From contig WRCN01000005.1 in the NCBI GenBank assembly GCA_009783885.1, positions 1-64,000 of the forward strand: DNA of 64,000 nucleotides, read 5' to 3'. Numbering within the stretch: position 1 is the first letter of the stretch; every line of letters starts with the position of its first letter. The DNA is from Bacteroidales bacterium. Lineage in GTDB: Bacteria; Bacteroidota; Bacteroidia; Bacteroidales; P3. The notes beneath the pieces are model-generated. The model did no database searches and was not told the DNA's origin. It was given only the letters and a program-made list of their open reading frames with translations. Positions 52,334 to 61,573 of the stretch are shown in pieces. The translations under genes and the position numbers were made by a program.

Positions 52334-53875
52334 TTATTCCCCAATAACAGCCTTGCGAATACCTTCGTCAACCAAAATACGTCCGCAATTCTCGCAAACC
52401 AAAATCTTTTTGTGCAACTTGATTTCAGCCTGACGTTGTGGTGGAATTTTATTGAAACATCCGCCGCAAGCATCACGTTCAACAACCACAACCGCTAATC
52501 CGTTGCGTGCATTTTCACGAATTTTATCATAAGAAGAAATCAAACGCTGTTCAATTTTTTTCTTATGTTCGTTGGAAACTTTTAATAATTCCTTTTCTTC
52601 GATTTCGGTTTCGGCAATAATTTCATTCAACTCGGTTTTCTTTGCCGATAAATCATTCGAACGCTCTTCAAATGTTTCTTGAACCTGTTCGAGATCTCTT
52701 TTCTTTTGTTCAAGCTGCCAATTCGCTTCTTTTATGCGTTTATCCTGAAGTTGAATTTCCAAACTTTGATACTCAATTTCTTTATTCAACGACTCGTATT
52801 CGCGATTGTTGCGAACTTTATTTTGCTGCGATTCGTATTTTTTAATCGCAGCTTTAGCATCTAAAATCGCTGTTTTCCGCTCTGTGATTTGTTTTTCGAG
52901 ATCTTCTATTTCGGTGCTAAATCGATTTAAGCGAGTTTCCAAACCTGCAACTTCGTCTTCAAGATCCTGCACTTCGAGAGGCAATTCTCCACGAATGATG
53001 CGGATTTTGTCGATTTCCGAGTCAATAAGTTGCAACGAAAATAAGGCCACTAATTTTTGTTCAATGCTGTAATCACCGGCATCCATCGTGGCTTTAGAAA
53101 TAGAGGCTTTGGCTTTGTCAATAGTTTCTTTCATAAGGTTAAAATCTAATTCTGTCGTAAAATTAAATGCATTAGTTATTTTTTTTGTCTTGGTTTTAGG
53201 AGATGGTGTTGATTTTGAAGTAGCAGACTTCGTTGATATAATAACTTTTTTAGTACCCGGTTTCTTAACAACCGGAGCTTTTACAAGTTTCTTTGCAACG
53301 GGTTTCGCAACAGTCTTTTTGATTGGTGCTTTTTTAGCTGAAGTTACAGGTTTAGTCGATTTTTTCGCAACAGCTTTTTTTGGAGCAATTTTTGCAATTG
53401 GTTTAGTTACTTTTTTTGCAACAGGTTTTGCCACTTTCTTCGCAATAGGTTTGGTTGTTTTCTTTGCAACCGACTTCAATACTGTTTTTTTCGCGATGGG
53501 TTTAATCCCTTTTTTGGTTGATTTTACCACAACTTTTTTTACAGGCTTTTTTGCAATAACTGCTTTTTTTACAGGCTTCGCAACAACTTTCTTTTTAGAA
53601 ACAGATGCTTTGGAAGCTACTTTTTTAGCGGCAGGTTTCTTCGCTACAGCCTTTTTCAACACTGGTTTTGCTTGTTTTGCTATTTTTTTCGCCGGTGTTT
53701 TCTTTGCCGGAACCACTTTTTTTACCGGTGTTTTTTTGGCAGGAGTTTCTTTTTTTATCGGCGCTTTTTTTGCCGGAGCCTTCTTGGCAGCGGGCTTTGC
53801 AGTAGACTTCTTCGCCGGCATTTTTTTAGCTGGTGGCTTGGTCGCCTTTTTGGGTTTTGCTTTGGCCATAACCAT
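52334..53875 (-). CDS. zf-RING_7 coiled-coil protein with a histone-H1-like N-terminal tail
   Basis: A 513-residue protein of two unlike parts. Residues 1 to about 230 are almost only Lys, Ala, Pro, Val and Thr in repeats such as PAKKAPAKK and VAKPVAKK, like histone H1 or AlgP-type tails. Residues about 265-513 form the usual C4-type zinc-ribbon protein: a long coiled coil (DLEDEVAGLETRLNRFSTEI...) and a zinc ribbon DACGGCFNKIPPQ...CENCGRIL. The tail probably binds nucleic acid. The usual partner, a Nif3-like gene, is directly upstream (7 bp from its stop). A -7 box inside that gene's end gives it its own promoter. Confidence 0.85.
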   Translation of the reverse strand: MVMAKAKPKKATKPPAKKMPAKKSTAKPAAKKAPAKKAPIKKETPAKKTPVKKVVPAKKTPAKKIAKQAKPVLKKAVAKKPAAKKVASKASVSKKKVVAKPVKKAVIAKKPVKKVVVKSTKKGIKPIAKKTVLKSVAKKTTKPIAKKVAKPVAKKVTKPIAKIAPKKAVAKKSTKPVTSAKKAPIKKTVAKPVAKKLVKAPVVKKPGTKKVIISTKSATSKSTPSPKTKTKKITNAFNFTTELDFNLMKETIDKAKASISKATMDAGDYSIEQKLVALFSLQLIDSEIDKIRIIRGELPLEVQDLEDEVAGLETRLNRFSTEIEDLEKQITERKTAILDAKAAIKKYESQQNKVRNNREYESLNKEIEYQSLEIQLQDKRIKEANWQLEQKKRDLEQVQETFEERSNDLSAKKTELNEIIAETEIEEKELLKVSNEHKKKIEQRLISSYDKIRENARNGLAVVVVERDACGGCFNKIPPQRQAEIKLHKKILVCENCGRILVDEGIRKAVIGE

Positions 53876-53882
53876 TTATTTT

Positions 53883-54653
53883 TTATCGGTAGAACACCGG
53901 ATTATTATTCGTTTTTGTTTTTAGCACTGCAAAGGTAGGAAAATTTTTGGAAATTTCCGAATATAAAATATCAACAGCGAATTGTTCAGTTTCAAAATGC
54001 CCAGCATCTACAAGTAAAAGCGGAGTATTTACCAGATGATATTCGTAGTGTTTAAAATCCGAACTTACATACGCATCCACATGCTGATCAATGGCATCCG
54101 GCCTCAATTCCGAACCTCCGCCACCGCATAAAGCCACTGTTTTTATTGATTTTCCTCGCAATTTCGAATGTTTGATAACCGGAATTTGACATGTTTTTTT
54201 GACTAAATCCAAAAAATCCAATTCGTTCAAAGGTGTTGCAAATTCACCGATAACACCCAATCCAAAACGCTCGTCGACACTGTTTTTTCGAAGTGTTCGG
54301 AGATTTTGAAGTCCCAATTTTTCGCCCAAAATTGTACTCACACCAAAATTCGCAGAATCCAAGTTTGTATGTGCTGCATAAATAGCAATTTTGTTCTGAA
54401 TGGCTTGATAAATCAGACTATTCGTGTCGATTTTTTTTACACCAATAAAAATTACTGGATGATGAGAAATAATTAAATCACATTTTTCTGCAATGGCTTC
54501 TTGCAAAATTTCGTTGGTGACATCCAAACACAACAAAATTTTATGCACTTCATCATCGGGACAACCTATCAAAAGTCCGCAATTATCATAGCTTTCCTGA
54601 ATATTCAAAGGTGCGATTTTTTCGATACATTGTGTAATATCAGAAATTTTCAT
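53883..54653 (-). CDS. Nif3-like dinuclear metal-centre protein
   Basis: A 256-residue Nif3/YbgI-family protein. N-terminal metal ligands are in DLIISHHPVIF, and C-terminal ones in LLVDAGHFETE; NCGLLIG and YAAHTNLDSA are also typical. The family includes proposed GTP cyclohydrolase-type and DNA/RNA-processing roles, none settled. I chose ATG 54653 (MKISDITQCI); the in-frame ATG at 54722 would run into the divergent lpxK promoter region. It pairs with the zf-RING_7 gene downstream. Confidence 0.9.
   Translation of the reverse strand: MKISDITQCIEKIAPLNIQESYDNCGLLIGCPDDEVHKILLCLDVTNEILQEAIAEKCDLIISHHPVIFIGVKKIDTNSLIYQAIQNKIAIYAAHTNLDSANFGVSTILGEKLGLQNLRTLRKNSVDERFGLGVIGEFATPLNELDFLDLVKKTCQIPVIKHSKLRGKSIKTVALCGGGGSELRPDAIDQHVDAYVSSDFKHYEYHLVNTPLLLVDAGHFETEQFAVDILYSEISKNFPTFAVLKTKTNNNPVFYR
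53930..53937 (-). promoter_or_regulatory. -7 box for the zf-RING_7 gene
   Basis: TACCTTTG on the minus strand followed by CA, inside the last codons of the Nif3-like gene. Confidence 0.5.
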
Positions 54654-54731
54654 AGGCAAAATTTTCGATAAAGGTACAAAAAATTTTGAAATTTGACAAC
54701 TTTTTTGTAAATTTGTGCGCATTTTATCGTT

Positions 54732-55790
54732 ATGAACCCATTGAGGCTTTTACTTTTACCCTTCGTTCCTTTGTACGCAATTGTGATTGTAGTACGCAAT
54801 TGGCTGTTTGATCTCCATATTTTGCATTCGCAAAAACCACAGTTGCCAACCATTTGTGTTGGAAATATTTGTACGGGTGGTTCGGGAAAAACACCGCACG
54901 TCGAATATTTAATCCGACTTTTGAAGGATGAATTCAAAGTTTGCACGCTCAGTCGTGGTTATGGCAGAAAAAGCAAAGGTTTTATTTTAGCAAAAGCACC
55001 TGTGTCTTCAGCTATTTTGGGCGATGAATCCATGCAATATTTTCAAAAATTTCCGGATATTTCCGTGTGTGTGAATGTGAATCGTCGCGAAGCTATTCAC
55101 AAACTTGAAACCGAAGCCCCCGATATCGAAACTATTTTGCTCGACGATGCATTTCAATACCGTCAAATAACAGCAGGATTGAGCATTTTGCTTACCGATT
55201 ATTTCCGTCCTTATTACAACGACTATCTGTTGCCTGTAGGCAATTTGAGAGAACCACGAAAGGGGATGAAAAGAGCCGATATTATTATTGTAACCAAGTG
55301 TCCAAACATACTTTCGCCTATCGTGAAAAACGATATTTTGGAAAAAATTAAACCTCAAAAACATCAAGCGGTTTATTTTTCTTATCTCAAACATGGACAT
55401 ATGCGTCGCTTGGATGGCTCCGTTTGCGAGATAAACAAAGATGTTTACAACCATTTTGTCGTGCTTTCGGGGATTTTCAATCCTTACCCGTTGGTTGAAC
55501 ATTTGCGAAATTTTACAAAAGATGTTAAGTTGTTTCAATTTCCCGACCATCATGAGTTTACAAAGTCCGAATTGAAGCGCATTCGAAAGCATTTTTTGGA
55601 TTATTTTTGCAATCACAAATATATTGTTGTTACAGAAAAAGATTTGATGAGATTAAAGGATTCGCCTGCATTTGCTGAGATTTCAGACTTGCCGATTTGT
55701 TATGTTCCGGTTGAAGTGGTATTTCACAAAGACGACAAAACTCGGTTTGATACGCAAGTGCTGGAATTTGTGAAAAAACATAAAAAATAA
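54732..55790 (+). CDS. lpxK: Tetraacyldisaccharide 4'-kinase
   Basis: A 352-residue lipid A kinase that phosphorylates the 4' position of the tetraacyl disaccharide at the inner membrane. A hydrophobic N-terminal anchor (LLLLPFVPLYAIVIVVRNWL) comes before the Walker A VGNICTGGSGKTPHVEYL. Then come LSRGYGRKSKG, and DDAFQYRQ (Walker-B-like with the catalytic Asp). The stop overlaps the start of the methyltransferase gene (TAATG). Confidence 0.95.
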   Translation: MNPLRLLLLPFVPLYAIVIVVRNWLFDLHILHSQKPQLPTICVGNICTGGSGKTPHVEYLIRLLKDEFKVCTLSRGYGRKSKGFILAKAPVSSAILGDESMQYFQKFPDISVCVNVNRREAIHKLETEAPDIETILLDDAFQYRQITAGLSILLTDYFRPYYNDYLLPVGNLREPRKGMKRADIIIVTKCPNILSPIVKNDILEKIKPQKHQAVYFSYLKHGHMRRLDGSVCEINKDVYNHFVVLSGIFNPYPLVEHLRNFTKDVKLFQFPDHHEFTKSELKRIRKHFLDYFCNHKYIVVTEKDLMRLKDSPAFAEISDLPICYVPVEVVFHKDDKTRFDTQVLEFVKKHKK

Positions 55791-56365
55791 TGTTCATAAA
55801 AAAAGAAATTTCAGAGCTAAACCGTTTGAATGTGGAGGAATTTAAGTCTATCAAGAAAATTCCTCTCGTTGTTGTTTTAGATAACATTCGTTCACAACAC
55901 AATGTTGGTGCAGTGTTCCGAACGTGTGATGCTTTTCTGGTTGAGAAAATTTATTTGTGCGGAATCACGGCAACTCCGCCCAATCGCGAAATTCACAAAG
56001 CTGCATTGGGTGCAACCGAATCTGTCGATTGGGATTATTTTGAAAAAACGACTGATGTTATTAATCATTTAAGACATCGTGGATTTTCGATTTTTGCATT
56101 GGAACAAACTCAAAATTCTATTTCTTTTTTCGAATTTGGCACGGGCGTTTCGACACTTCGGCAGACTCAGTGCATCGCTTCGCTCAACGACCGTTCCGCA
56201 ATTGCGTTGATTTTGGGTAATGAAGTTGACGGTATTTCCGATGACGTTATGGCTTTAGCTGACGGCGCTTTGGAAATTCCACAATTTGGCACCAAACATT
56301 CGCTCAATGTCTCTGTTAGCGCAGGAATTGCGATATGGGAGATTTTCAAGTTGGTTTCGAAATAG
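55790..56365 (+). CDS. TrmH/SpoU-family RNA 2'-O-methyltransferase
   Basis: A 191-residue SPOUT methyltransferase. Motif 1 VLDNIRSQHNVGAVFRTCDA, motif 2 IALILGNEVDGIS and motif 3 IPQFGTKHSLNVSVSAGIA form the trefoil-knot SAM site. The target RNA is unknown. Between the strands before motif 2, the segment VSTLRQTQCIASLNDRS is encoded by a dispersed-repeat copy (56146-56193), so the protein carries an extra loop. It overlaps lpxK by one base. Confidence 0.9.
   Translation: MFIKKEISELNRLNVEEFKSIKKIPLVVVLDNIRSQHNVGAVFRTCDAFLVEKIYLCGITATPPNREIHKAALGATESVDWDYFEKTTDVINHLRHRGFSIFALEQTQNSISFFEFGTGVSTLRQTQCIASLNDRSAIALILGNEVDGISDDVMALADGALEIPQFGTKHSLNVSVSAGIAIWEIFKLVSK
56146..56193. repeat. Dispersed repeat in frame in the TrmH-type gene
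   Basis: CGTTTCGACACTTCGGCAGA then CTCAGTGCATCGCTTCGCTC and AACGACCG. This composition and the TTTCGAC/GCTTCGCTCAACG words match intergenic repeats of the window. Confidence 0.7.
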
Positions 56366-56394
56366 CCAAACGTCCAAATGACGATTTTTTTTCG

Positions 56395-56402
56395 TATCTT
56401 TG
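56395..56402 (+). promoter_or_regulatory. -7 box for pssA
   Basis: TATCTTTG followed by CA, 28 nt before the ATG. Confidence 0.55.
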
Positions 56403-56430
56403 CAACGAAATTTCGTAATTCATAATCATC

Positions 56431-57132
56431 ATGAAACACATTCCAAACCTCATCACCCTTGCTAATCTGTTTTGCGGCTGCTTAGCCATTGTTGCCACAT
56501 TCAGCGGGCACAATTATTTAAAAACAGCCGGATTTTTGATTTTTTTAGCTGTTATTTTTGATTTTTTAGATGGTTTTTCAGCACGATTATTAAAAGCGTA
56601 TTCGGAGTTTGGAAAACAATTGGATTCGCTTGCAGATGTCGTGAGTTTTGGTGTTGCGCCTGCCATGATTGCATTTAGAATTATGTTTGCACATCAAGAT
56701 GGATTGCCATTTGCGAATTTGCCATATATTGCTTTCGCGATGGTTTTGTTTTCAGCTTTGCGATTGGCAAAATTCAACGTTGATACACGTCAAACTGAAA
56801 ATTTTGTTGGTATGCCAACACCCGCCAATGCGATATTTTGGGCTTCGCTACCCTTAGTGCTGCAAGAACTGCATCAAAAAGAACTGTGGAACTTGGAAGC
56901 TGTAATTTTTCATCCCATTGCTATTGCCGGTTTGTGTGTTTTGTTTTCTGCACTGTTGGTGCTTCCAATTCCGATGGTATCGTTCAAATTTAAAACTACC
57001 GCATTCAAGCCGAATTGGCAGCGATTTACGTTGATTTGGTTGATTTTGGGATTGTATTTTATCATTGGCGTAAGCGCAATTCCGGTTGGAATTTTGGTAT
57101 ATCCGCTTTTTTCATTGACCCTTCGTAAATGA
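56431..57132 (+). CDS. pssA: CDP-diacylglycerol-serine O-phosphatidyltransferase
   Basis: A 233-residue membrane enzyme that makes phosphatidylserine, precursor of phosphatidylethanolamine. The CDP-alcohol phosphotransferase signature is DFLDGFSARLLKAYSEFGKQ followed by LDSLADVVSFGVAP, with all catalytic Asp residues. About seven hydrophobic segments. The last 4 nt overlap the MATE gene (ATGA). Confidence 0.94.
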   Translation: MKHIPNLITLANLFCGCLAIVATFSGHNYLKTAGFLIFLAVIFDFLDGFSARLLKAYSEFGKQLDSLADVVSFGVAPAMIAFRIMFAHQDGLPFANLPYIAFAMVLFSALRLAKFNVDTRQTENFVGMPTPANAIFWASLPLVLQELHQKELWNLEAVIFHPIAIAGLCVLFSALLVLPIPMVSFKFKTTAFKPNWQRFTLIWLILGLYFIIGVSAIPVGILVYPLFSLTLRK

Positions 57133-58484
57133 AAAAAGCGGTAGATATAGATTTGGAAACCAAACCCGTCGGAAAACTACTGCTTCATTATTCCATTCCG
57201 GCGATTATTGGAACGCTTTCGGTTTCGCTTTGTCATTTAATCGATCGCGCGTTTATCGGGCAAGGCGTTGGTCCCTACGCAATTTCAGGATTAGCGCTGA
57301 CGTTTCCGATTATGATTTTGACACAAGCGTTTGGCACGTTGGTCGGCGTTGGTGCATCAGCACGAATCTCCATCGTTTTAGGCCAAAAAAACATACCATT
57401 TGCGGAACGCGTTTTAGCAAATAGTTTATATCTCACACTCACGTTTTGGTCACTCATGACCATTTTCGGTTTAATATTTATGGAACCTTTGCTCACCGCT
57501 TTTGGCGGAAGTGAAAATACGATGCCACACGCTAAGGAATTTCTCCAAATCATTCTTCCTGCAACGCTTTTCAGCAATATCACATACGGCTACGGAAGCA
57601 TGATGCGCGCATCGGGCTATCCAAAAAAATCCATGTATGCGTCGCTTATCGGCGTGATTTTAAATCTGATTTTAGCTCCGATTTTTATTTTTGGATTGAA
57701 CATGGGAATTAAAGGTGCAGCATGGGCTACAGCGATTTCAATGTTTGTGAGTGCGAGTTATGTCATGCACCACTTTTTGAGTAAAAACAGTCTAGTTCGG
57801 TTTCGCCGTTGTGCATTTAAACTGAAACTGTATATCATTCGAAACATTACGGCCATTGGGCTTTCGCCATTTTTAATGAATGTTGCAGCATCAGCAGTAG
57901 CGATTGTTGTGAACTTGGTTTTGCGCCAACACGGTGGCGATTTTGCAATTGGTGCTTACGCGATTGTGGGAGGTTATGCGATGGTATTTGTAATGGTTAT
58001 TGTGGGCTTGTGTCAAGGTATGCAACCGATTGTAGGCTACAATTTCGGTGCACGAAAACTCAAGCGCATGAAAGATACGTTGTTGCTGGTTATCAAAATA
58101 AGTATGGGTATTAATGCGATTGGACTTGCTTTGGCGCTGTTGATTCCAGCATCAATGATACGCTTGTTTACCACAGATATTTTACTTATCGAAATCGCCT
58201 CGCGTGGTTTGTTTTTTGTATTTTTGATGGCACCATTAATCGGATTTCAAATCGTTACAGCAAATTTTTACCAATCCGTTAATAAGCCCGGCTTATCGAT
58301 ATTTATGAGTTTATGTCGACAATTGCTGTTTTTTGTACCATGTTTACTTCTTTTCTCGAACTGGTGGGGTTTGAACGGTGTTTGGTATGCCATTTCTGTG
58401 TCCGATTTATTGTCGGTTATTGTGGCTTTTTCTGTGTTTTTGTGGCAAAAGCGGGTGTTTTATCCGCGAACATTTGCTAAATAA
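57129..58484 (+). CDS. MATE-family efflux transporter
   Basis: A 451-residue transporter with 12 membrane helices in two similar halves. Examples: PAIIGTLSVSLCHLIDRAFI and GVGASARISIVLGQK in the first, GMQPIVGYNFGARKLKRM in the second. MATE proteins export cationic compounds in exchange for Na+ or H+; the substrate is not predictable. Translationally coupled to pssA. Confidence 0.92.
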   Translation: MKKAVDIDLETKPVGKLLLHYSIPAIIGTLSVSLCHLIDRAFIGQGVGPYAISGLALTFPIMILTQAFGTLVGVGASARISIVLGQKNIPFAERVLANSLYLTLTFWSLMTIFGLIFMEPLLTAFGGSENTMPHAKEFLQIILPATLFSNITYGYGSMMRASGYPKKSMYASLIGVILNLILAPIFIFGLNMGIKGAAWATAISMFVSASYVMHHFLSKNSLVRFRRCAFKLKLYIIRNITAIGLSPFLMNVAASAVAIVVNLVLRQHGGDFAIGAYAIVGGYAMVFVMVIVGLCQGMQPIVGYNFGARKLKRMKDTLLLVIKISMGINAIGLALALLIPASMIRLFTTDILLIEIASRGLFFVFLMAPLIGFQIVTANFYQSVNKPGLSIFMSLCRQLLFFVPCLLLFSNWWGLNGVWYAISVSDLLSVIVAFSVFLWQKRVFYPRTFAK

Positions 58485-58491
58485 AAGACTA

Positions 58492-59622
58492 CTACAACCG
58501 TCTCGAAACGCGTTTGACCATTTCAGTTTTCCACGAAGCAAAATCACCGATAAGAATATGATGGCGTGCTTCGCCGACCAACCACAAATAAAACGCTAAA
58601 TTGTGCAAACTTCCAATCATAGGCGCTAACATTTCACCCGCGTGAAACAAGTGGCGCAAATAGGCTTTGCTGTACACGGTGTCTACAAAGCTTGCTCCAT
58701 CTTCTTCGATTGGAGAAAAATCGGTTTTCCATTTTTCATTTCGCATGTTGAGAATGCCGTTTTTAGTGAACAACATACCGTTTCGACCGTTCCGTGTGGG
58801 CATCACGCAATCCATCATATCAATTCCCAAAGCGATAGATTCTAAAATATTTGCAGGAGTTCCCACCCCCATAAGGTATCGCGGTTTTTCTTTCGGTAAG
58901 ATTCCGCATACGAGTTCCGTCATTTCGTACATCATTTCGACAGGTTCACCTACAGATAAGCCGCCAATTGCATTTCCGTCACAGTTGCAACTCGCGATTT
59001 TCTCTGCGGAAGCGATACGCAAATCCTTATAAACACTGCCTTGAACAATCGGAAACAAACTCTGCGAATGTCCGTACTTGGACTCGGTTTGCGAGAATTG
59101 AACAATACATCTATCCAGCCACCGATGAGTCATTTCCATAGATTTTTTGGCATAATCATAATCGCATGGATAAGGTGTGCATTCGTCGAAAGCCATGATG
59201 ATATCCGCACCAATACTGCGTTGAATGTCCATCACACGTTCGGGTGTGAAAAGATGTCGCGAACCGTCAATATGCGAACTGAACACCACACCCTCTTCGG
59301 TGATTTTCCGTGTGCCTTCTAACGAAAACACCTGATAACCACCGCTATCCGTTAAAATCGGTTTCGTCCAGCCGTTGAATTTGTGCAATCCACCTGCTCT
59401 TTCGAGCACTTCCAATCCAGGACGAAGATACAAATGATACGTATTTCCTAAAATAATCTGCGCTTTTACATCCTCCGAAAGATGTTGAAGGTGAACGCCT
59501 TTTACACTTCCGATAGTACCCACAGGCATGAAAATCGGTGTCAAAATTTCGCCGTGGTCCGTCGTGATTTTCCCGGCACGAGCAGATGTTTTTGTATCGA
59601 ATTGGTCAATTTGGTACGTCAT
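58492..59622 (-). CDS. tgt: tRNA-guanine transglycosylase
   Basis: A 376-residue TIM-barrel enzyme that exchanges guanine 34 for preQ1 in queuosine tRNAs. Active-site stretches are visible: LTDSGGYQVFSL with the general base Asp, GGLSVGEPVEMMYE, and YLMGVGTPANILES with DCVMPTRNGRNG. The zinc site of the C-terminal region is atypical: the usual CxCxxC motif, expected around residues 300-330, is absent, and the region reads EEDGASFVDTVYSKAYLRHL followed by HNLAFYLWL. This is seen in some Bacteroidota members. Confidence 0.93.
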   Translation of the reverse strand: MTYQIDQFDTKTSARAGKITTDHGEILTPIFMPVGTIGSVKGVHLQHLSEDVKAQIILGNTYHLYLRPGLEVLERAGGLHKFNGWTKPILTDSGGYQVFSLEGTRKITEEGVVFSSHIDGSRHLFTPERVMDIQRSIGADIIMAFDECTPYPCDYDYAKKSMEMTHRWLDRCIVQFSQTESKYGHSQSLFPIVQGSVYKDLRIASAEKIASCNCDGNAIGGLSVGEPVEMMYEMTELVCGILPKEKPRYLMGVGTPANILESIALGIDMMDCVMPTRNGRNGMLFTKNGILNMRNEKWKTDFSPIEEDGASFVDTVYSKAYLRHLFHAGEMLAPMIGSLHNLAFYLWLVGEARHHILIGDFASWKTEMVKRVSRRL

Positions 59623-59668
59623 CGTGAAATTGTAATAACAAACAATGCAATGTTGATAAAATAATTTT

Positions 59669-59676
59669 CAAAGGTA
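59669..59676 (-). promoter_or_regulatory. -7 box for tgt
   Basis: TACCTTTG on the minus strand, 46 nt before the ATG. Confidence 0.45.
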
Positions 59677-59726
59677 CGAAATAATTTTGAAAAAACGGTA
59701 ATTTTGTAATCGTATAATTGTTTTTT

Positions 59727-60890
59727 ATGATATTTGAACTTTTGGAGACTAATTTGTTTGCTTCAATTTTAGTGGGCATACTGTTTATTTGTACCGTTGT
59801 TTTATGTGTATATTATTTTCGATTTTTAAAAATCAAACCCAATAAACAACCGTTAGATTTATATAACCAGCAGCCAATCTCAGTGGTTATCGCAACACGT
59901 AACCAACATGACCAATTACGTCAAAACTTACCGTTTTTTTTGGATCAAAACTATGCTAATTTCGAAATTGTTGTTGTGATTGACGAGTCTGACAAAGAAT
60001 TGAGTTATATCATGAGTGACTTTGAAAAACGGTACTCAAACTTAAAGATTGTCAGTTTTGAATGGTCAAGAAATTTCTTTGTCAGTCATAAATTTGCCGA
60101 ATCTGTCGGCATAAAATCCGCTACTTACGATCGAATTTTATTATCCAACATTACTACACGCCCAGCCTCTCCCGAATGGATTGCGCGAATGTCCAAAACA
60201 TTGTCGGGTGATAAAAAAATCGTGATTGGGTATCATACCTTGGCTTCAAAAACCTCTTTTATCAACGCGTTTATTCGTTTTGACACATTTTTATATACCC
60301 TGTCTTATTTGCGAGCAGCGATCTCCGGGCATTCGTTCACGGCGAACAGTAAAAATCTGGCTTTTGATCGTTCGATATATTATGATACAAAAGGTATTGC
60401 CCGATTTTATAATGTTAACACCGGAGATGAAAATATGTTTGTGAATAAGGCTACCACCAAAACCAACACAGCCATTGAAATTCATCCGGATGCAATTATC
60501 AAAGATCAACAGAAACCAATATTTAGTGAATGGTTTGAAAAAAGAATTCGACGTCGGGTTTTAATTAAAGAATTTAAACCGGTCAACAGGTTTGGCTTGG
60601 TCATTCACGACTTATTTACGGCTTTATTTTACATTATATCTGGCCTAATTTTCGGATGTTTTTTCTTACCGGCAACGAGTCTTGATATACCAATAGATTT
60701 ATTGATCGTTGCCGGTGGACTATTTTTCCTAAAACTTTTAATTCAATGGATTGTTTTTAAACGAACAATGAACTTGTTTAAAGAGCACGGTTTTTTGTTG
60801 TTGATACCCATTTTTGATTTAGTGAAGTTGATTTTACTGCCTATTTTGTTATTCACCGGATTATTCACCAAACGCACCACATGGAAATAA
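59727..60890 (+). CDS. Membrane glycosyltransferase, family 2
   Basis: A 387-residue GT-A enzyme. An N-terminal membrane helix comes before the sugar-nucleotide-binding part (PISVVIATRNQHDQLRQNLP, then NFEIVVVIDESDKE). The usual DxD is replaced by other acidic residues. Two to three C-terminal membrane helices end the protein (LFYIISGLIFGCFFLP; LLIPIFDLVKLILLPILLF). It probably extends an envelope polysaccharide. I start at ATG 59727. It overlaps the sigma-factor gene by 10 nt. Confidence 0.85.
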   Translation: MIFELLETNLFASILVGILFICTVVLCVYYFRFLKIKPNKQPLDLYNQQPISVVIATRNQHDQLRQNLPFFLDQNYANFEIVVVIDESDKELSYIMSDFEKRYSNLKIVSFEWSRNFFVSHKFAESVGIKSATYDRILLSNITTRPASPEWIARMSKTLSGDKKIVIGYHTLASKTSFINAFIRFDTFLYTLSYLRAAISGHSFTANSKNLAFDRSIYYDTKGIARFYNVNTGDENMFVNKATTKTNTAIEIHPDAIIKDQQKPIFSEWFEKRIRRRVLIKEFKPVNRFGLVIHDLFTALFYIISGLIFGCFFLPATSLDIPIDLLIVAGGLFFLKLLIQWIVFKRTMNLFKEHGFLLLIPIFDLVKLILLPILLFTGLFTKRTTWK

Positions 60891-61495
60891 ACCACATCCC
60901 ATCAACACAGTTTGCAACAACAAAAGCAACCGAAGATTACGAGTTGGTTTCTGCCTGCTTGCAACGTGGTGATCAGCGTGCCTATGCCCAATTGATGGAT
61001 CGTTACAAAGAGAGTCTGTATTTCAGATTGATGAAAATGACGGGGAGCGCAACCGATGCCGACGACATGACCATTGAAGCTTTTGGCAAAGCATTTAACA
61101 ATTTGCACTTGTATTCGCCCGAATATGCGTTTAGCACGTGGTTGTTTCGCATTGCAACCAATAATTGCATTGATTATATGCGTAAAAAACGGGTACAAAC
61201 TACACCTCTCGAACAACCGGGTGACCGCCTCAGCATCGAAATGCGAATTTCAGACTTGGCGCGAGACCCCGAAACCATGATGATTCGCGACCAAAAAATC
61301 GAAAACCTAAAAGCCATTATTGAAAAGCTCAAGCCGCATTATCGTATTCTTATCGAACTGCGATATTATAAAGAATATTCTTACGAAGAAATCGCCGAAA
61401 AGCTTGATTTACCTATTGGTACAGTGAAAGCAAAATTATTTCGAGCCAAAGAATTTTTATACCATATTTTAAAAAGTTCGGAGGACAAGATTTAG
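60881..61495 (+). CDS. ECF-type RNA polymerase sigma factor
   Basis: A 204-residue sigma-70 family protein. Region 2 covers RAYAQLMDRYKESLYFRLMK through YAFSTWLFRIATNNCIDYMR. Region 4 covers LKPHYRILIELRYYKEYSYE through IGTVKAKLFRAKEF with its helix-turn-helix. No anti-sigma gene follows. It overlaps the glycosyltransferase gene, which suggests a link to envelope stress or surface polysaccharide control. Confidence 0.93.
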   Translation: MEINHIPSTQFATTKATEDYELVSACLQRGDQRAYAQLMDRYKESLYFRLMKMTGSATDADDMTIEAFGKAFNNLHLYSPEYAFSTWLFRIATNNCIDYMRKKRVQTTPLEQPGDRLSIEMRISDLARDPETMMIRDQKIENLKAIIEKLKPHYRILIELRYYKEYSYEEIAEKLDLPIGTVKAKLFRAKEFLYHILKSSEDKI

Positions 61496-61517
61496 TCGAT
61501 TTATGAGTATGGATTGT

Positions 61518-61567
61518 AAGGGCGAGGTATACTTCGACTTCGCTCAGCAACCATGCTTCACCCCTAC
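61518..61567. repeat. Dispersed repeat between the sigma factor and OstA-like genes
   Basis: TAAGGGCGAGGTATACTTCG, then ACTTCGCTCAGCAACCATGC and TTCACCCCTA. It belongs to the same GTAGGGGCGA/TTCGACTTCGCTCA family as 17812 and 39929. Confidence 0.6.
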
Positions 61568-61573
61568 TAAGTT

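Noticed and set aside
53088..53924. 278-residue open frame antisense to the Lys/Ala-rich protein gene
   Set aside because: It is the shadow of the repeated AAA/GCN/CCN codons; its Phe/Ala/Gly-rich product has no motif and no promoter.
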